64,000 nt of DNA from Polyangiaceae bacterium. Lineage in GTDB: Bacteria > Myxococcota_A > Polyangia > Polyangiales > Polyangiaceae. The stretch covers positions 930,001 to 994,000 of the forward strand of contig JACKEA010000003.1 of NCBI GenBank assembly GCA_020633235.1, given 5' to 3'. Numbering within the stretch: the stretch's first letter is position 1; every line of letters starts with the position of its first letter. Below the pieces are notes generated by a model. It made no database searches. It was given only the letters and a program-made list of their open reading frames with translations, and had not been told where the DNA came from. The position numbers were made by a program, and so were the translations under genes. Of this stretch, positions 24,971 through 33,637 are shown piece by piece.

Positions 24971-25665
24971 AGATTCGACACAGCGTGTTGTGGGTGACCC
25001 TGGCCCTGGCCGGCTGTCAGCACGGCGAGGAGAAGCCGAAGGCCACGCCCCCGTCCGCCACCAGCACCCCGGCTCCGGTCACGCCGCCTGCCCCGAGCGC
25101 GAGCGCCAGCGCCACCCCGACGGCGGAAGACGCGGGCACGAGAGCCAAGGACGCGGCGCCCGACGCACCCGTGAGTCACGTTCCCGTGCTGACGGACGCA
25201 GACGGAGGCACCCTGCCCCAGACCGAAGAGCGTCCCACCACCACCTCGCCGTTCTTCACGGAGCTGTCTCGGACGCTGTTCGAAGCCATCCAGAAAGACG
25301 AGCCGGAGAAGGCCCATCCCTACTTCTTCCCTCGCCTGGCGTACCGGGAAGTGAAGGCCATCGAGAAGCCGGACCGTGACTACGAGCGGCGCCTTCTGGC
25401 CAACTTCGACCGCGACATCCACGAGTACCACCGAAAGCTGGGCGACGATCCCGCCGCCGCCCGCCTGATCGCCCTGGAAGTGCCGGAAGATCGCGCGCGC
25501 TGGATGAAGCCCGGCTCCGAGGGAAACAAGCTCGCCTACTTCCGAGTGCTCCACTCCGCGCTGCGCTTTGCGGATGCCAAAGGCAAGGAGCATTCCCTCG
25601 AGATCACCAGCCTGATCTCCTGGCGCGGCGAGTGGTACGTGGTCCACATCCACGGCTTCAAGTGA
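24967..25665 (+). CDS. lipoprotein, function unknown, coupled to the aldehyde dehydrogenase
   Basis: A 232-aa protein. The signal peptide MKIRHSVLWVTLALAGC ends in a lipobox. Residues 20-95 are a Pro/Ala/Thr-rich linker (low complexity). The C-terminal 130 residues (TTSPFFTELSRTLFEAI ... ISWRGEWYVVHIHGFK) form a compact alpha/beta domain that is not recognised. A GGAGAAGG ribosome site directly precedes the ATG at 24967. The gene overlaps the aldehyde dehydrogenase by four bases, which suggests a shared regulation, although one product is cytoplasmic and the other exported. Confidence 0.7.
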   Translation: MKIRHSVLWVTLALAGCQHGEEKPKATPPSATSTPAPVTPPAPSASASATPTAEDAGTRAKDAAPDAPVSHVPVLTDADGGTLPQTEERPTTTSPFFTELSRTLFEAIQKDEPEKAHPYFFPRLAYREVKAIEKPDRDYERRLLANFDRDIHEYHRKLGDDPAAARLIALEVPEDRARWMKPGSEGNKLAYFRVLHSALRFADAKGKEHSLEITSLISWRGEWYVVHIHGFK

Positions 25666-25719
25666 TCGACATCACCGCGGTGCGTTGACGGCGGCGGCGT
25701 CCATGAAAAGATCCCTTTC

Positions 25720-26175
25720 ATGGCGGAGCATCATGGATTTGCCGACGACGAGTGGGCGCTGGTGTGCGAGGCGCCGCTGGACGTGTTCATGGGCATCCTG
25801 GCAGCCGACTCCAGCGTGGAGTCCGTGCGCGCGGAGGTAGAGGCCCTGGAGCGCTGGATCGCACGTCACGCAAATGGAGATTCGGATCGAACCTGGGTGC
25901 GGGATCTGCTGAAGGGCGCGGACCATCCCTCCGAGGCTCAAGCCGCAGGGCGGGCGAGCATTGCGGAGGGGGAGCTGCTCGACAAGATCGAGCGCGTGGG
26001 TCAAGCCGTGGATGCTCGGCGTCCGCCGGAAGAGGCTCGCGAGTTCAAGGTGTCGCTGGTGGACCTGGCCAAGGAAGTCGCCGCGGCCTCCGGTGGCGCG
26101 CTCTCCGGCGGCCCGAAGACCTGCCAGTCCGAGGCGGACCTGATCTGGAAGCTGCGCCGGAAGCTCGACGTGTGA
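25720..26175 (+). CDS. small acidic protein of unknown function
   Basis: A 151-aa cytoplasmic protein with no signal sequence or membrane helix. It is Glu/Ala-rich and probably helical: WALVCEAPLDVFMGILAADS, ESVRAEVEALERWIARHANG, and a final LIWKLRRKLDV. Not recognised. ATG 25720 starts the plausible frame. It converges directly on the FabH-like gene: stops abut at 26175/26176. Confidence 0.65.
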   Translation: MAEHHGFADDEWALVCEAPLDVFMGILAADSSVESVRAEVEALERWIARHANGDSDRTWVRDLLKGADHPSEAQAAGRASIAEGELLDKIERVGQAVDARRPPEEAREFKVSLVDLAKEVAAASGGALSGGPKTCQSEADLIWKLRRKLDV

Positions 26176-27207
26176 TCAGAAGTCGACGATCACCGCGCCC
26201 CAGGTGAACCCGGACCCGAAGGCGACCATCGCGACCTTCATGCCCGGCTTGAGCTTCCCGCTCTGCACGGCCTCCGCCAGCAGGATCGGTATCGTGGCGG
26301 CGGTGGTGTTGCCATAACGCTGGATGTTGTGCACCACGCGATCTTCCGGCACGCCGATCTGTTCGGCGACGTACTGGTTGATTCGCATGTTGGCCTGGTG
26401 AAACAAGAACAGGTCGATGTCGTCCCGCGTGATGCCCTGGGCCATGCACGCCTGCATCAACACGCCGATCATGCGCTCCACCGCGTTGCGAAACACCTGC
26501 TTGCCATCCATGTGGGCCCACATGTGGCCCGGCTCCACCTGGCCGACGCCCTCGGCGTTGGTAGGAATGAACGGGCGTTTCTTGATGTCCCACACCTTTT
26601 GGGACAGCACGTCCGCGTAGCGGCCGTCCGCGCCGAGGTACCAGCCGCGCACGCCTTTGTCCTCGTCCGTGGCACTCACCACCACCGCTCCGGCACCGTC
26701 CCCGAAAAGGGAGGACACGGTGCGACCCTCCGTCGAGAGATCGAGCGCCGCGGAGTGCGTCTCCGCGCCCACCAGGAGCACGTGCTTTGCACCGCCGGAT
26801 TGGACCATGCTCGCCGCCGTCGCCAGGCCGTAGACGAAGCCCGAGCACTGGTTTCGGATGTCCAGCGCCGGAACGAACTTCGGATTGTCGCCCTCGCACA
26901 GGCCGAGCTTCTGCTGCAGGTACACACCGGAGCCGGGGAAGGCGTGATCCGGCGAGAGCGTCGCGAACACGATCATGTCGAGGTCCGTCTTTTGGATCCC
27001 CGCCGCCGCGATGGCGTCCTCCGCGGCGTGCAGCGCCAGGTCGGAAGTTCCCACGCCTTCCTCGGCGAAGTGTCGCTCTTCGATGCCCGTTCGCTTTACG
27101 ATCCACTCGTGCGTGGTGTCGATGCCGTAGTCCTTCGCCAGCTGGTCGTTGGTGACGACGCGCGGCGGAACGTAGAAGCCGGTACCGGAAATGTATGCGT
27201 TGGGCAT
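26176..27207 (-). CDS. 3-oxoacyl-ACP synthase III (FabH-like)
   Basis: A 343-aa thiolase-fold ketosynthase. The catalytic triad is visible: C121 in DIRNQCSGF, H270 in FLFHQANMRI and N300 in RYGNTTAATIP. It condenses an acyl-CoA primer with malonyl-ACP in fatty acid or polyketide synthesis. The gene is not near other fab genes, so it may be a secondary-metabolism or specialised priming enzyme; it is somewhat longer than typical FabH (about 320 aa), with an insertion around VWDIKKRPFIPTNAEG. ATG 27207 begins MPNAYISGTG, typical of the family; ATG 27222 is a possible earlier start. Not given a symbol because the paralogue choice is unclear. Confidence 0.85.
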   Translation of the reverse strand: MPNAYISGTGFYVPPRVVTNDQLAKDYGIDTTHEWIVKRTGIEERHFAEEGVGTSDLALHAAEDAIAAAGIQKTDLDMIVFATLSPDHAFPGSGVYLQQKLGLCEGDNPKFVPALDIRNQCSGFVYGLATAASMVQSGGAKHVLLVGAETHSAALDLSTEGRTVSSLFGDGAGAVVVSATDEDKGVRGWYLGADGRYADVLSQKVWDIKKRPFIPTNAEGVGQVEPGHMWAHMDGKQVFRNAVERMIGVLMQACMAQGITRDDIDLFLFHQANMRINQYVAEQIGVPEDRVVHNIQRYGNTTAATIPILLAEAVQSGKLKPGMKVAMVAFGSGFTWGAVIVDF

Positions 27208-27257
27208 GAGGCCGCCGATCATCGGCGGGATCTCGGGGTCAGGTCAACCGTCGAGGG

Positions 27258-28385
27258 TCATGCGCCATCGATGGCCAAGACGCATTCACACGCAAACAGA
27301 TCTTCCGGATCCACGCTGCCTAGCAGCGAACGAACCAGGTCCTTGTACCCGGCTAGGAGATCGCGGTTCGCCTCCGGGAACTCCACGATCAATCCGGCGA
27401 GGCGAGTGGCCACGGGCTCGGCCATCGGGCGCCGGGCGGCAAGATAGGTTTCGATCGCCAAGTCGATCCAGTGCGCCTGTCGACTCGCCTCTGCCAGGTC
27501 CATGCAGCAGAGCCCGGCAGCCGCCAAGGCCTCGTCAGGAAGCGGCACGCCGCTTCGCAGCGTCTCCATGCGCCGCTGCAGCTGCCCTTCCAGCGCGCGG
27601 CCCGCAGCGTCCAGATCGCCGCGCTCCACCATCCGATCCACCACGTCTACGACGACTTCGAGCGGATCTCGAGAGGCCGACAAAGAGCGCAACGTCACCT
27701 TGGCCACGGGCTGCGACATGCGCGCGACCGGCGCGGCGGAGGGCGACGCCTTGGCCTCTCCTTCCACCGGTGCCGGGCTCGATTCCGTTGGCGGCGCAGC
27801 CGTGGGCCGCGGCAACGACTGCGGGAGCTTCGAGGTATCGGGGCGCTCCGTTGACGGTGCAGCCGCGCGGGGAACCATGCCGGAGCTCATCAACGACTCC
27901 GGTGGACGCGTCCCTTGAGCGGTGCGCTCCTCGGGCTCCGGCATCTTCATCGGTTCGTCATGCTCGAACTGGATCTGGGTGGGCGACTCCTGCTGGGTCT
28001 CGAGCTCGACGCACGACAGCAGGTTGCCCTGATCGTCGAAGGTGCGACGACTGGAGACCGCTTCCGCGTCCGGCTCCCCAAAAAACAAGGTCATCTCCAG
28101 CGTTCCGATCAGCAGGCTGTCGCCTTCCGACAGAGGTGCCGTCGCCGTCACGGGTACGCCATTGACGAAAACTCCGTTCGCACTGCCAAGGTCTTCGACG
28201 GAAACCGTGCCTCCTTGATTGAGGATCCGGGCATGACGCCGCGAGACGAGCGGTCCCACGATGGCGAGATCCGCGTCTGCCCCGCGGCCAATGACCGTGG
28301 ACCCATCACGCAAAGGCACCTCGTGCCCGCGGATGAGCAAGGTGGGAGCGTGGGAACGCGCGGAACGTCGCGGAAAGTCCGCCAC
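27258..28385 (-). CDS. FHA-domain protein with helical C-terminus
   Basis: A 375-aa signalling protein. Residues about 15-100 form a forkhead-associated domain, the phosphothreonine-binding module: TVIGRGADADLAI, VSRRHARI and SANGVFVNG carry the conserved Gly-Arg, Ser-x-x-His and Asn-Gly. A Pro/Ala/Ser-rich linker (120-230) precedes an Ala/Leu-rich helical domain (240-370) with Cys pairs (AAGLCCMD). A partner kinase is not adjacent, but three Ser/Thr kinases lie in the window. GTG 28385 is chosen: a TACGAT box lies six bases upstream, a spacing seen for leaderless starts here, and longer in-frame starts run into the divergent gene. Confidence 0.8.
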   Translation of the reverse strand: MADFPRRSARSHAPTLLIRGHEVPLRDGSTVIGRGADADLAIVGPLVSRRHARILNQGGTVSVEDLGSANGVFVNGVPVTATAPLSEGDSLLIGTLEMTLFFGEPDAEAVSSRRTFDDQGNLLSCVELETQQESPTQIQFEHDEPMKMPEPEERTAQGTRPPESLMSSGMVPRAAAPSTERPDTSKLPQSLPRPTAAPPTESSPAPVEGEAKASPSAAPVARMSQPVAKVTLRSLSASRDPLEVVVDVVDRMVERGDLDAAGRALEGQLQRRMETLRSGVPLPDEALAAAGLCCMDLAEASRQAHWIDLAIETYLAARRPMAEPVATRLAGLIVEFPEANRDLLAGYKDLVRSLLGSVDPEDLFACECVLAIDGA

Positions 28386-28391
28386 GTGACC

Positions 28392-28397
28392 ATCGTA
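28392..28397 (-). promoter_or_regulatory. putative -10 box placing the transcript start at the FHA gene's GTG
   Basis: TACGAT on the minus strand, with exactly six bases (GGTCAC) to GTG 28385, and no Shine-Dalgarno sequence. No convincing -35 box was found. Confidence 0.4.
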
Positions 28398-28436
28398 GCA
28401 CTGGGTGCTAGCGCTCTGGCGGGAAAGCAAAGTGCC

Positions 28437-29732
28437 ATGAAATCCGAGCCTATGAGCGCCATCGACGCCGCCTGGCGGCGGATGGACAGCGAAACCAACG
28501 CCATGGTCATCACCGCCCTGCTGACCTTCGAGCAGGCGCCAGAGTTCAATGATGTCGAGCGGTTGGTGTCCGAGCGGCTGCTCCAGGACCCGCGCTTTCG
28601 GCAGCGAGTGGTGCCCCCCACCCTGCCGTTGGGAACGCCGAGCTGGGAGATGGATCCCCACTTCGACCTCCACAACCACCTACATCGGCGGGCGCTGCCC
28701 ACACCAGGGGACGATCGGGCGCTGGAGGAGCTCCTCAGCGAGCTCACCAGCAGCCGCCTCGATCCCGACCGTCCGCTTTGGCAGCTGCACTACGTCGAGC
28801 GCGGCGACCGCGGCGCCGCCATCGTGGCACGCCTTCACCACTGTATTGGCGATGGCGTTGCCCTCGTGCGCTTGCTGCTCGGCATGACGGACGAGGGCGG
28901 AGCGCTCCCACCGCCGCCGGAGGTCGGGCTCTCCCCACAGCGGCCGCGGTCCGCCCGGGAGCTCGGGGAGCTGACCAAGAACATGGCCAAGAGCCTGGGA
29001 CACACGCTGCTGCTCCCGCGCGACGCGCCCTCCGCCTTGAGCGGCGCGCTCGGCGTTCAAAAGCGCGCCGCCTGGTCTCGGAGCTTCCCCTTGGCCGCAA
29101 TCAAGGGCGCCGCCCACGCGCTTTCGGCCACCGTGAACGACGTGCTCATGGCCGCGCTCACCGGGGCGCTACGGACACATCTGTTGGAGCACGGTGGTCT
29201 GCCGGAAGGCGGCGAGATCCGCGCGCTGGTTCCGGTGTACGTCAAAGCCGCCGACTCGGGGCACGGCCTCGGCAATCACTTCGGGCTGGTGTACCTCGAT
29301 CTTCCCCTCGCCGAGAGCGACCCACTGGCGCGCGTGCACGAGACGCAGCGCAGAACGGCGGCCATCAAGGCGTCCCCGGAAGCGATGGTGGCGCTCTCGG
29401 TGCTGGGCGCCTTGGGGGTGGCGAGCAGCGAGATCGAGCACATCGGCATCGAGCTCTTCACCCGCAAGGCCACCGTGATGGTCACCAACGTGCCGGGCCC
29501 CCCGCAGACCATCCACTTGGCCGGCAAACCCCTCGACGGCATCATGGTCTGGGCGCCCGTCGCAGGGCACATCGGCGTGGGGCTGTCGCTGCTTTCCTAT
29601 GCGGGCCAGGTCCGGCTCGGCATTTCCACCGATGCTCTACGCTGCAGCGATCCCAAGAGCATCGTCCGGATGTTCGAGCACGAGATCGTTCGGCTGGTCA
29701 CTTCGCTCGGTCCGGAGGCATCATCGGGTTGA
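28437..29732 (+). CDS. wax ester synthase/diacylglycerol acyltransferase (WS/DGAT)
   Basis: A 431-aa acyltransferase that makes storage wax esters or triacylglycerol from acyl-CoA. The active-site HHxxxDG is HHCIGDG at 134-140. The N-terminus (MSAIDAAWRRMDSETN) and blocks NDVLMAALTGALR and TNVPGPPQTIHLAG also fit the family. Length is normal (about 430-470). ATG 28437 is used, with GGGAAAG upstream; ATG 28452 (MSAIDAAW) is possible. Its TGA overlaps the ATG of the Tat-exported small subunit, so the three genes 28437-31785 are one operon. Confidence 0.88.
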   Translation: MKSEPMSAIDAAWRRMDSETNAMVITALLTFEQAPEFNDVERLVSERLLQDPRFRQRVVPPTLPLGTPSWEMDPHFDLHNHLHRRALPTPGDDRALEELLSELTSSRLDPDRPLWQLHYVERGDRGAAIVARLHHCIGDGVALVRLLLGMTDEGGALPPPPEVGLSPQRPRSARELGELTKNMAKSLGHTLLLPRDAPSALSGALGVQKRAAWSRSFPLAAIKGAAHALSATVNDVLMAALTGALRTHLLEHGGLPEGGEIRALVPVYVKAADSGHGLGNHFGLVYLDLPLAESDPLARVHETQRRTAAIKASPEAMVALSVLGALGVASSEIEHIGIELFTRKATVMVTNVPGPPQTIHLAGKPLDGIMVWAPVAGHIGVGLSLLSYAGQVRLGISTDALRCSDPKSIVRMFEHEIVRLVTSLGPEASSG

Positions 29733-30256
29733 TGGGTCCGTTCGGATTCTTGTCGCGGCGACGGCTGCTCGCAGCCGGGCTCGGAGGCGGCGTCCTGATC
29801 GCCGCTGGCGTCGGCGGGCTCGCGGCGCTCCGCGGCACCGCCCCGGCGGTGGCCGGACTCTCGGTGCTATCCGCCCAGGAGTACCGCACCCTGGCGAACA
29901 TCGCCCGCGCTCAGCTGCCTCGGGGTGGGCCCTTCGAGCTGGGCGCGGAGGACTTCGACTTGCCGCGAGCCTTCGACGGCTTCTTGAAGAACGAGGCAGC
30001 GGAGAACGTGCGCGACCTGCGGCGTGCGTTGCTGCTGTTCGAGTACGGGCCGGTGCTGTTCGAAGGTCACTTCGTCACGTTCTCCAACCTCTCTGTCGAA
30101 CAGCGCGCGAAGCACTGGGAAGCCTGGTGCCAGAGCGACACCACGCTCCGCCGGCAGGTGGCTCTCGCGTTCCGCAAGTTCCTGTCCATGGTGTTCTACG
30201 ACACACCCGAGGTGTGGCCGAGCATCCACTACCCGGGGCCGCTGATCGGCAGCTGA
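29732..30256 (+). CDS. Tat-exported small subunit, gluconate 2-dehydrogenase subunit 3-like
   Basis: A 174-aa protein. The N-terminus has a twin-arginine motif (SRRRLLAAG) before a hydrophobic stretch, so it is exported folded, as is usual for small subunits of GMC-type dehydrogenases. The rest matches the general pattern of the gluconate 2-dehydrogenase subunit 3 family: LNIARAQLPRGG-type start, LLLFEYGPVLFEG and a C-terminal MVFYDTPEVWPSIHYPGP. The oxidoreductase gene follows three bases later (30259). The ATG at 29732 shares a base with the WS/DGAT stop (TGATG). It has a clear homologue in the second cassette (44903-45361). Confidence 0.75.
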   Translation: MGPFGFLSRRRLLAAGLGGGVLIAAGVGGLAALRGTAPAVAGLSVLSAQEYRTLANIARAQLPRGGPFELGAEDFDLPRAFDGFLKNEAAENVRDLRRALLLFEYGPVLFEGHFVTFSNLSVEQRAKHWEAWCQSDTTLRRQVALAFRKFLSMVFYDTPEVWPSIHYPGPLIGS

Positions 30257-30258
30257 CC

Positions 30259-31785
30259 ATGGCCGGCGAGATCCACGACCTATCCAAGAAGAAGCCCCCC
30301 CGGGAGATCGTCGCCGACGTGTGCATCGTCGGGTCCGGCTGCGGCGGCGCGACGGCCGCGTGGGTCCTGGCCAAGGCCGGGCGCGACGTGGTGGTGCTGG
30401 AAGAAGGCGGCGACTTCACCGGACCCGAGCTCACGGGCCGTGATGGCGCCATGTACGACCAGCTGTACATGGACCGCGGCGCGCGGGTCACCGCGGATCT
30501 CTCGGTGAACGTGCTGCAGGCGCGCGTTCTCGGGGGCGGCGGCGTGATCAACGCCAGCGACGTCGTGCCACTCTCCGACGCCGTGCTGCGCCACTGGCAA
30601 AAGCGCTTCGACCTGTCCGCGTTCTCTCCGGAAGCGCTGGCGCCGTACAAGAAGCGGGCGCTCGAAGATCTCTCCGCCAGCCGCATCGCCGAGGACCATG
30701 TGAATCGCGCCAACGCGCTCCTGCGCCAAGGCACCAAGGCCCTGAATCTCCGCGGCGAGGTGATGCTCAACAATCGCGTCGGCTGCATCGGCACCGGCAC
30801 CTGTCTCATCGGCTGCCCCATCAACGCCAAGAAGAACCCGCGCTTCGTCGCCATCCCCGGCGCGCTCGACGCCGGCGCTCGCTTCTTCACGCGTGCCCGC
30901 GCCCGCCGCATCCTCTCCGGCGAGCAAGAGATGAAACGCATCGAGGTAAATACCCTCGACGAACGCGGCTACCGCGTCGTCGGCCACACCCAGGTGCGCG
31001 CGCGCATCGTGATCTTGGCGGCCAACGCCGTGGCCAGCGCCGAGCTCTTGCTCCGCTCCGGCCTCGGCAACCAGCACGTTGGCCGAAACCTCATGCTGCA
31101 GCCGCAGCTACCCGTGACCGCGATCTTCAAGGAGCCCATCACCGCCTTTCGCGGCATTCCCCAGTCCTACGCCGTCACCGAGTTCGAGGTGGATGATCAT
31201 CCCGAGCACGGCCTGTGGGGCTATCGCATCGAGGGCATCATGGGCACGCCCGGCATGGTCGCATCCCTGCTCCCGTTCTCCGGTATCGAGGGCAAGCGCG
31301 CGATGCAGCTCTACGATCGCATCGCCGCCTCCTTGCTCCTGGTCATCGACCGCCCCAGCGGCAACGTGCGGCTCTCCGACGGCCGCTTGGTCGTGGATTA
31401 TTGGCAGAAGGAAGACCACAAGGCCCGCCTGCGCGACGCCATCAAGCAGTGCGCGCGCATCTACTTCGCCGCCGGCGCCCAGCGCATCATCGTTCCCACC
31501 ACGCCGCCGCTGGTCTTCGACAGCGAGGCCGACCTCACGCGCGTGGACTCCGTGCGCTTCGACGTCGCCTCCGCGCCACTGCTCTCCGCCCACCAACAGG
31601 GCACCATCCGCATGGCGCCCTCGTCCCGCCTGGGCGGCGCCGACCCCACTGGCCGCGTCTACGGCACCAAGGACATCTACGTCTTCGACTCCTCGGGGTT
31701 CCCGTCCAGCTCGTCGAGCCACACGATGACGCCCATCTTGACGGTCTCGCGCTTCCTCGCCGATCGCCTCGCGGCCGAAGCCTGA
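30259..31785 (+). CDS. GMC-type oxidoreductase, Cys-cluster type
   Basis: A 508-aa FAD enzyme expected to oxidise an alcohol or sterol. The N-terminal Rossmann motif is VGSGCGGATAAWVLAKAG, followed by a GGG(G)VINA loop. A Cys cluster (VGCIGTGTCLIGCP) resembles the GMC subgroup that acts with a small subunit and a membrane electron acceptor. The C-terminal active-site region holds SSSSSHTMTP. Because the small subunit carries a Tat signal, the dimer should be periplasmic, so electrons probably pass to quinone or cytochrome c rather than to oxygen. The enzyme itself has no signal peptide and would be carried by the small subunit. ATG 30259 lies three bases after the small-subunit stop. Confidence 0.85.
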   Translation: MAGEIHDLSKKKPPREIVADVCIVGSGCGGATAAWVLAKAGRDVVVLEEGGDFTGPELTGRDGAMYDQLYMDRGARVTADLSVNVLQARVLGGGGVINASDVVPLSDAVLRHWQKRFDLSAFSPEALAPYKKRALEDLSASRIAEDHVNRANALLRQGTKALNLRGEVMLNNRVGCIGTGTCLIGCPINAKKNPRFVAIPGALDAGARFFTRARARRILSGEQEMKRIEVNTLDERGYRVVGHTQVRARIVILAANAVASAELLLRSGLGNQHVGRNLMLQPQLPVTAIFKEPITAFRGIPQSYAVTEFEVDDHPEHGLWGYRIEGIMGTPGMVASLLPFSGIEGKRAMQLYDRIAASLLLVIDRPSGNVRLSDGRLVVDYWQKEDHKARLRDAIKQCARIYFAAGAQRIIVPTTPPLVFDSEADLTRVDSVRFDVASAPLLSAHQQGTIRMAPSSRLGGADPTGRVYGTKDIYVFDSSGFPSSSSSHTMTPILTVSRFLADRLAAEA

Positions 31786-31790
31786 TCGCG

Positions 31791-31853
31791 GATTTTCATT
31801 TTGCTGGTGCGGCGCGGATCCCGTCGGTTCCGCGCCGGACCAACATGAAAATG
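31791..31853. repeat. dispersed GCGGAACC repeat as an inverted pair between convergent genes
   Basis: Left arm 31800-31821 (TTTGCTGGTGCGGCGCGGATCC) and right arm 31826-31845 (GGTTCCGCGCCGGACCAACA) are opposite copies with a 4-base loop. The flanks (ATTTTCATTTT and ATGAAAATG) extend the pairing, so the whole makes a long hairpin between the GMC gene (+) and the BI-1 gene (-). It may serve as a bidirectional terminator. Confidence 0.65.
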
Positions 31854-31864
31854 CTACTGGGACG

Positions 31865-32572
31865 TCAGCGGCGGGCGCCGATGAAGATGCGCAGCACGTA
31901 CCAGAACATCAGCGCGACGGACGCGAACAGCTGTAGCGCGGCGCCCACGTAGCGATCCTCCGGGAAGTGATGCAGCACGTTGGAGGTGTCGTACAGGATG
32001 GCGGCGCCGGCGAAGACGACCATGCCCACGCTGAACAGCGTGCCCAGGGTGAAGCCGAACAGCAGCGATGCGCCGATGAGCAGCAGCGCCGAGAGGCCGA
32101 TCCAGCGCAGGAAGCTGCCCAGGAACGAGAAGTCCTTGCGCGTCATGAAGGCGATGGCGGTGAGGCCCGCGAAACCGACCATGGTCACGATGCCCGCGCT
32201 CTGGATGGCGCCGGGGGCGAACTGCGTGGCAATGAACAGCAGCGGGACGAAGATGATCGCTTCGGCGAGCACGAAGCCGCCGAGCGCCGCGTACTGCGCG
32301 GGCTTCGAGGCGGAGGTCTGGGCCACGTGGCTCGCGAGCCAGGAGACGACCATGAACGCGCCCAGCACCAACAGCCAGCTCGTGCCGATCATCAGCTGAG
32401 CGATGACGGTGGCGATGCCCGACATGAACAGGCCGATCTCGATCAGCGTGAACGCGAGGATCGCCCCGAACAGGTGGTTATAGGTCTGGACGATGAAGCG
32501 CGCCCGGCGCTCGATGGCGGACTTCTGGGCGGCGCCCGGGCGGGCAAAAGACGGCTGGTAGCTTTGGGACAT
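31865..32572 (-). CDS. Bax inhibitor-1 / YccA family membrane protein
   Basis: A 235-aa integral membrane protein with about seven hydrophobic helices. The N-terminal tail (MSQSYQPSFARPGAAQKSAIERRARF) is soluble. The BI-1 core is recognised by the ASKPAQYAALGGFVLAEAIIF and VGFAGLTAIAFMTRKDFS blocks and by the final ALQLFASVALMFWYVLRIF. Members transport or leak ions or modulate proteases such as FtsH; here the role is unknown. ATG 32572 has GGGAGGAGAGC eleven bases upstream, a strong ribosome site. The stop lies close to the inverted repeat at 31791-31853. Confidence 0.85.
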   Translation of the reverse strand: MSQSYQPSFARPGAAQKSAIERRARFIVQTYNHLFGAILAFTLIEIGLFMSGIATVIAQLMIGTSWLLVLGAFMVVSWLASHVAQTSASKPAQYAALGGFVLAEAIIFVPLLFIATQFAPGAIQSAGIVTMVGFAGLTAIAFMTRKDFSFLGSFLRWIGLSALLLIGASLLFGFTLGTLFSVGMVVFAGAAILYDTSNVLHHFPEDRYVGAALQLFASVALMFWYVLRIFIGARR

Positions 32573-32703
32573 GGTTCGAGCTCTCCTCCCCGTGGTTGAG
32601 CGCGTGGAACATGGAGGTGACGCGCCCGGTCCGCAAGGGAAAGCGGAAACTTCCGCCACCAGGAAAGCGTACGGGGTGCCCCCTCTATTCCTGCAAGCGC
32701 CCC

Positions 32704-32727
32704 CAAAAAAAGCTCAGAAAAGTGAGC
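32704..32727 (-). terminator. intrinsic terminator of the cytochrome/membrane-protein operon
   Basis: On the minus strand: GCTCA, loop CTTTTC, TGAGC, then seven T (complement of 32705-32711). It starts 67 bases after the stop of the membrane protein gene at 32795 and is the best classical terminator in the window. Confidence 0.75.
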
Positions 32728-32794
32728 ACTTCGGTGGGGATGCCCGGCCAAGTCGCGGAAATGATCCCGCGGGCGCGCGAAAATCCGACCCTGT

Positions 32795-33637
32795 TCAGCT
32801 CGCGGGGGCGGTCGTCTCGGAGTGTGGCGCCGGAGCGTGGCGTTCGAGCTCGAGCAGGCCAAGGGCGGCGAGCGCAGCGAGATCGGCGAACAACAGCGGA
32901 GCGAACACCGGCGCGCCGTACACGAAGGCGTCCCAGGTGGACGTGGTCTTTGCGGCGCGCAGGTTCGCGATCAGGTGGAGGCCCGAGCCGGCCACGCCCA
33001 CCAGCGCCTCGACGGCCATCAGCCCGAGGGTGATGCGCAAGAACGGACGGCCGCGTTTCCCGAACACGGCCATGAGCAAGAAGCTCGCGCCGTAGCCCCC
33101 GGCGATGACGGCCACCCACTCCATGGGACGGAAGAACCCGTTCTGCGCGTGGTCCGTGAGGGACAGCACGAAGTTGCCGACGAAGCCGCCGAAGGCGAGG
33201 AACACGACCCACTGCGCCCAGCTCCGCGAACGAGGGCGCTCGAAGCGATTGACCAGCAGGAGCAAGCCGAGACCGACGTAGGACAGCGGCGCCGCGAAGG
33301 GCGCGGCGTACACCAGGCTCTTCAAGGTCAGGCTCTCGAAGAAGGAGCTCTCGAGGTGGAACACCAGCCCGGCCACGCCCACCACGATCGCCGCGATGCC
33401 CACACCCAGCCCCACGAGCTTGCCGCTGGTGCGCTGGAAGCGCCGGCCCAAGAGACCGGGCAGCAGCAGAAGCGGCGCGAGGGCCGAAAATACCACCGGG
33501 ATCCATTCATCCGTCTCGGCAAAGCCATTCACCGCGTGGGCGATGCCCACGTCCACCGCCAGGAACGCGAGGTTCGAGACGGCGAAGGCCTCCACCAACC
33601 AGGGCAAGGACCAACGTTCGGCGAAGGGTTCAGTCAT
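32795..33637 (-). CDS. integral membrane protein, partner of the octaheme cytochrome, function unknown
   Basis: A 280-aa membrane protein with about eight hydrophobic stretches. Conserved-looking residues include HAVNGF near the start, VFHLESSFFES, and LTDHAQNGFFRPMEW, the last with His and acid residues near the membrane surface. It has no haem-binding CxxCH. ATG 33637 overlaps the cytochrome stop by eight bases (ATGACTGA), so translation is coupled and the proteins are expected to function together, for example as a quinone- or membrane-linked anchor. No family was recognised. Last residues are soluble. Confidence 0.7.
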   Translation of the reverse strand: MTEPFAERWSLPWLVEAFAVSNLAFLAVDVGIAHAVNGFAETDEWIPVVFSALAPLLLLPGLLGRRFQRTSGKLVGLGVGIAAIVVGVAGLVFHLESSFFESLTLKSLVYAAPFAAPLSYVGLGLLLLVNRFERPRSRSWAQWVVFLAFGGFVGNFVLSLTDHAQNGFFRPMEWVAVIAGGYGASFLLMAVFGKRGRPFLRITLGLMAVEALVGVAGSGLHLIANLRAAKTTSTWDAFVYGAPVFAPLLFADLAALAALGLLELERHAPAPHSETTAPAS

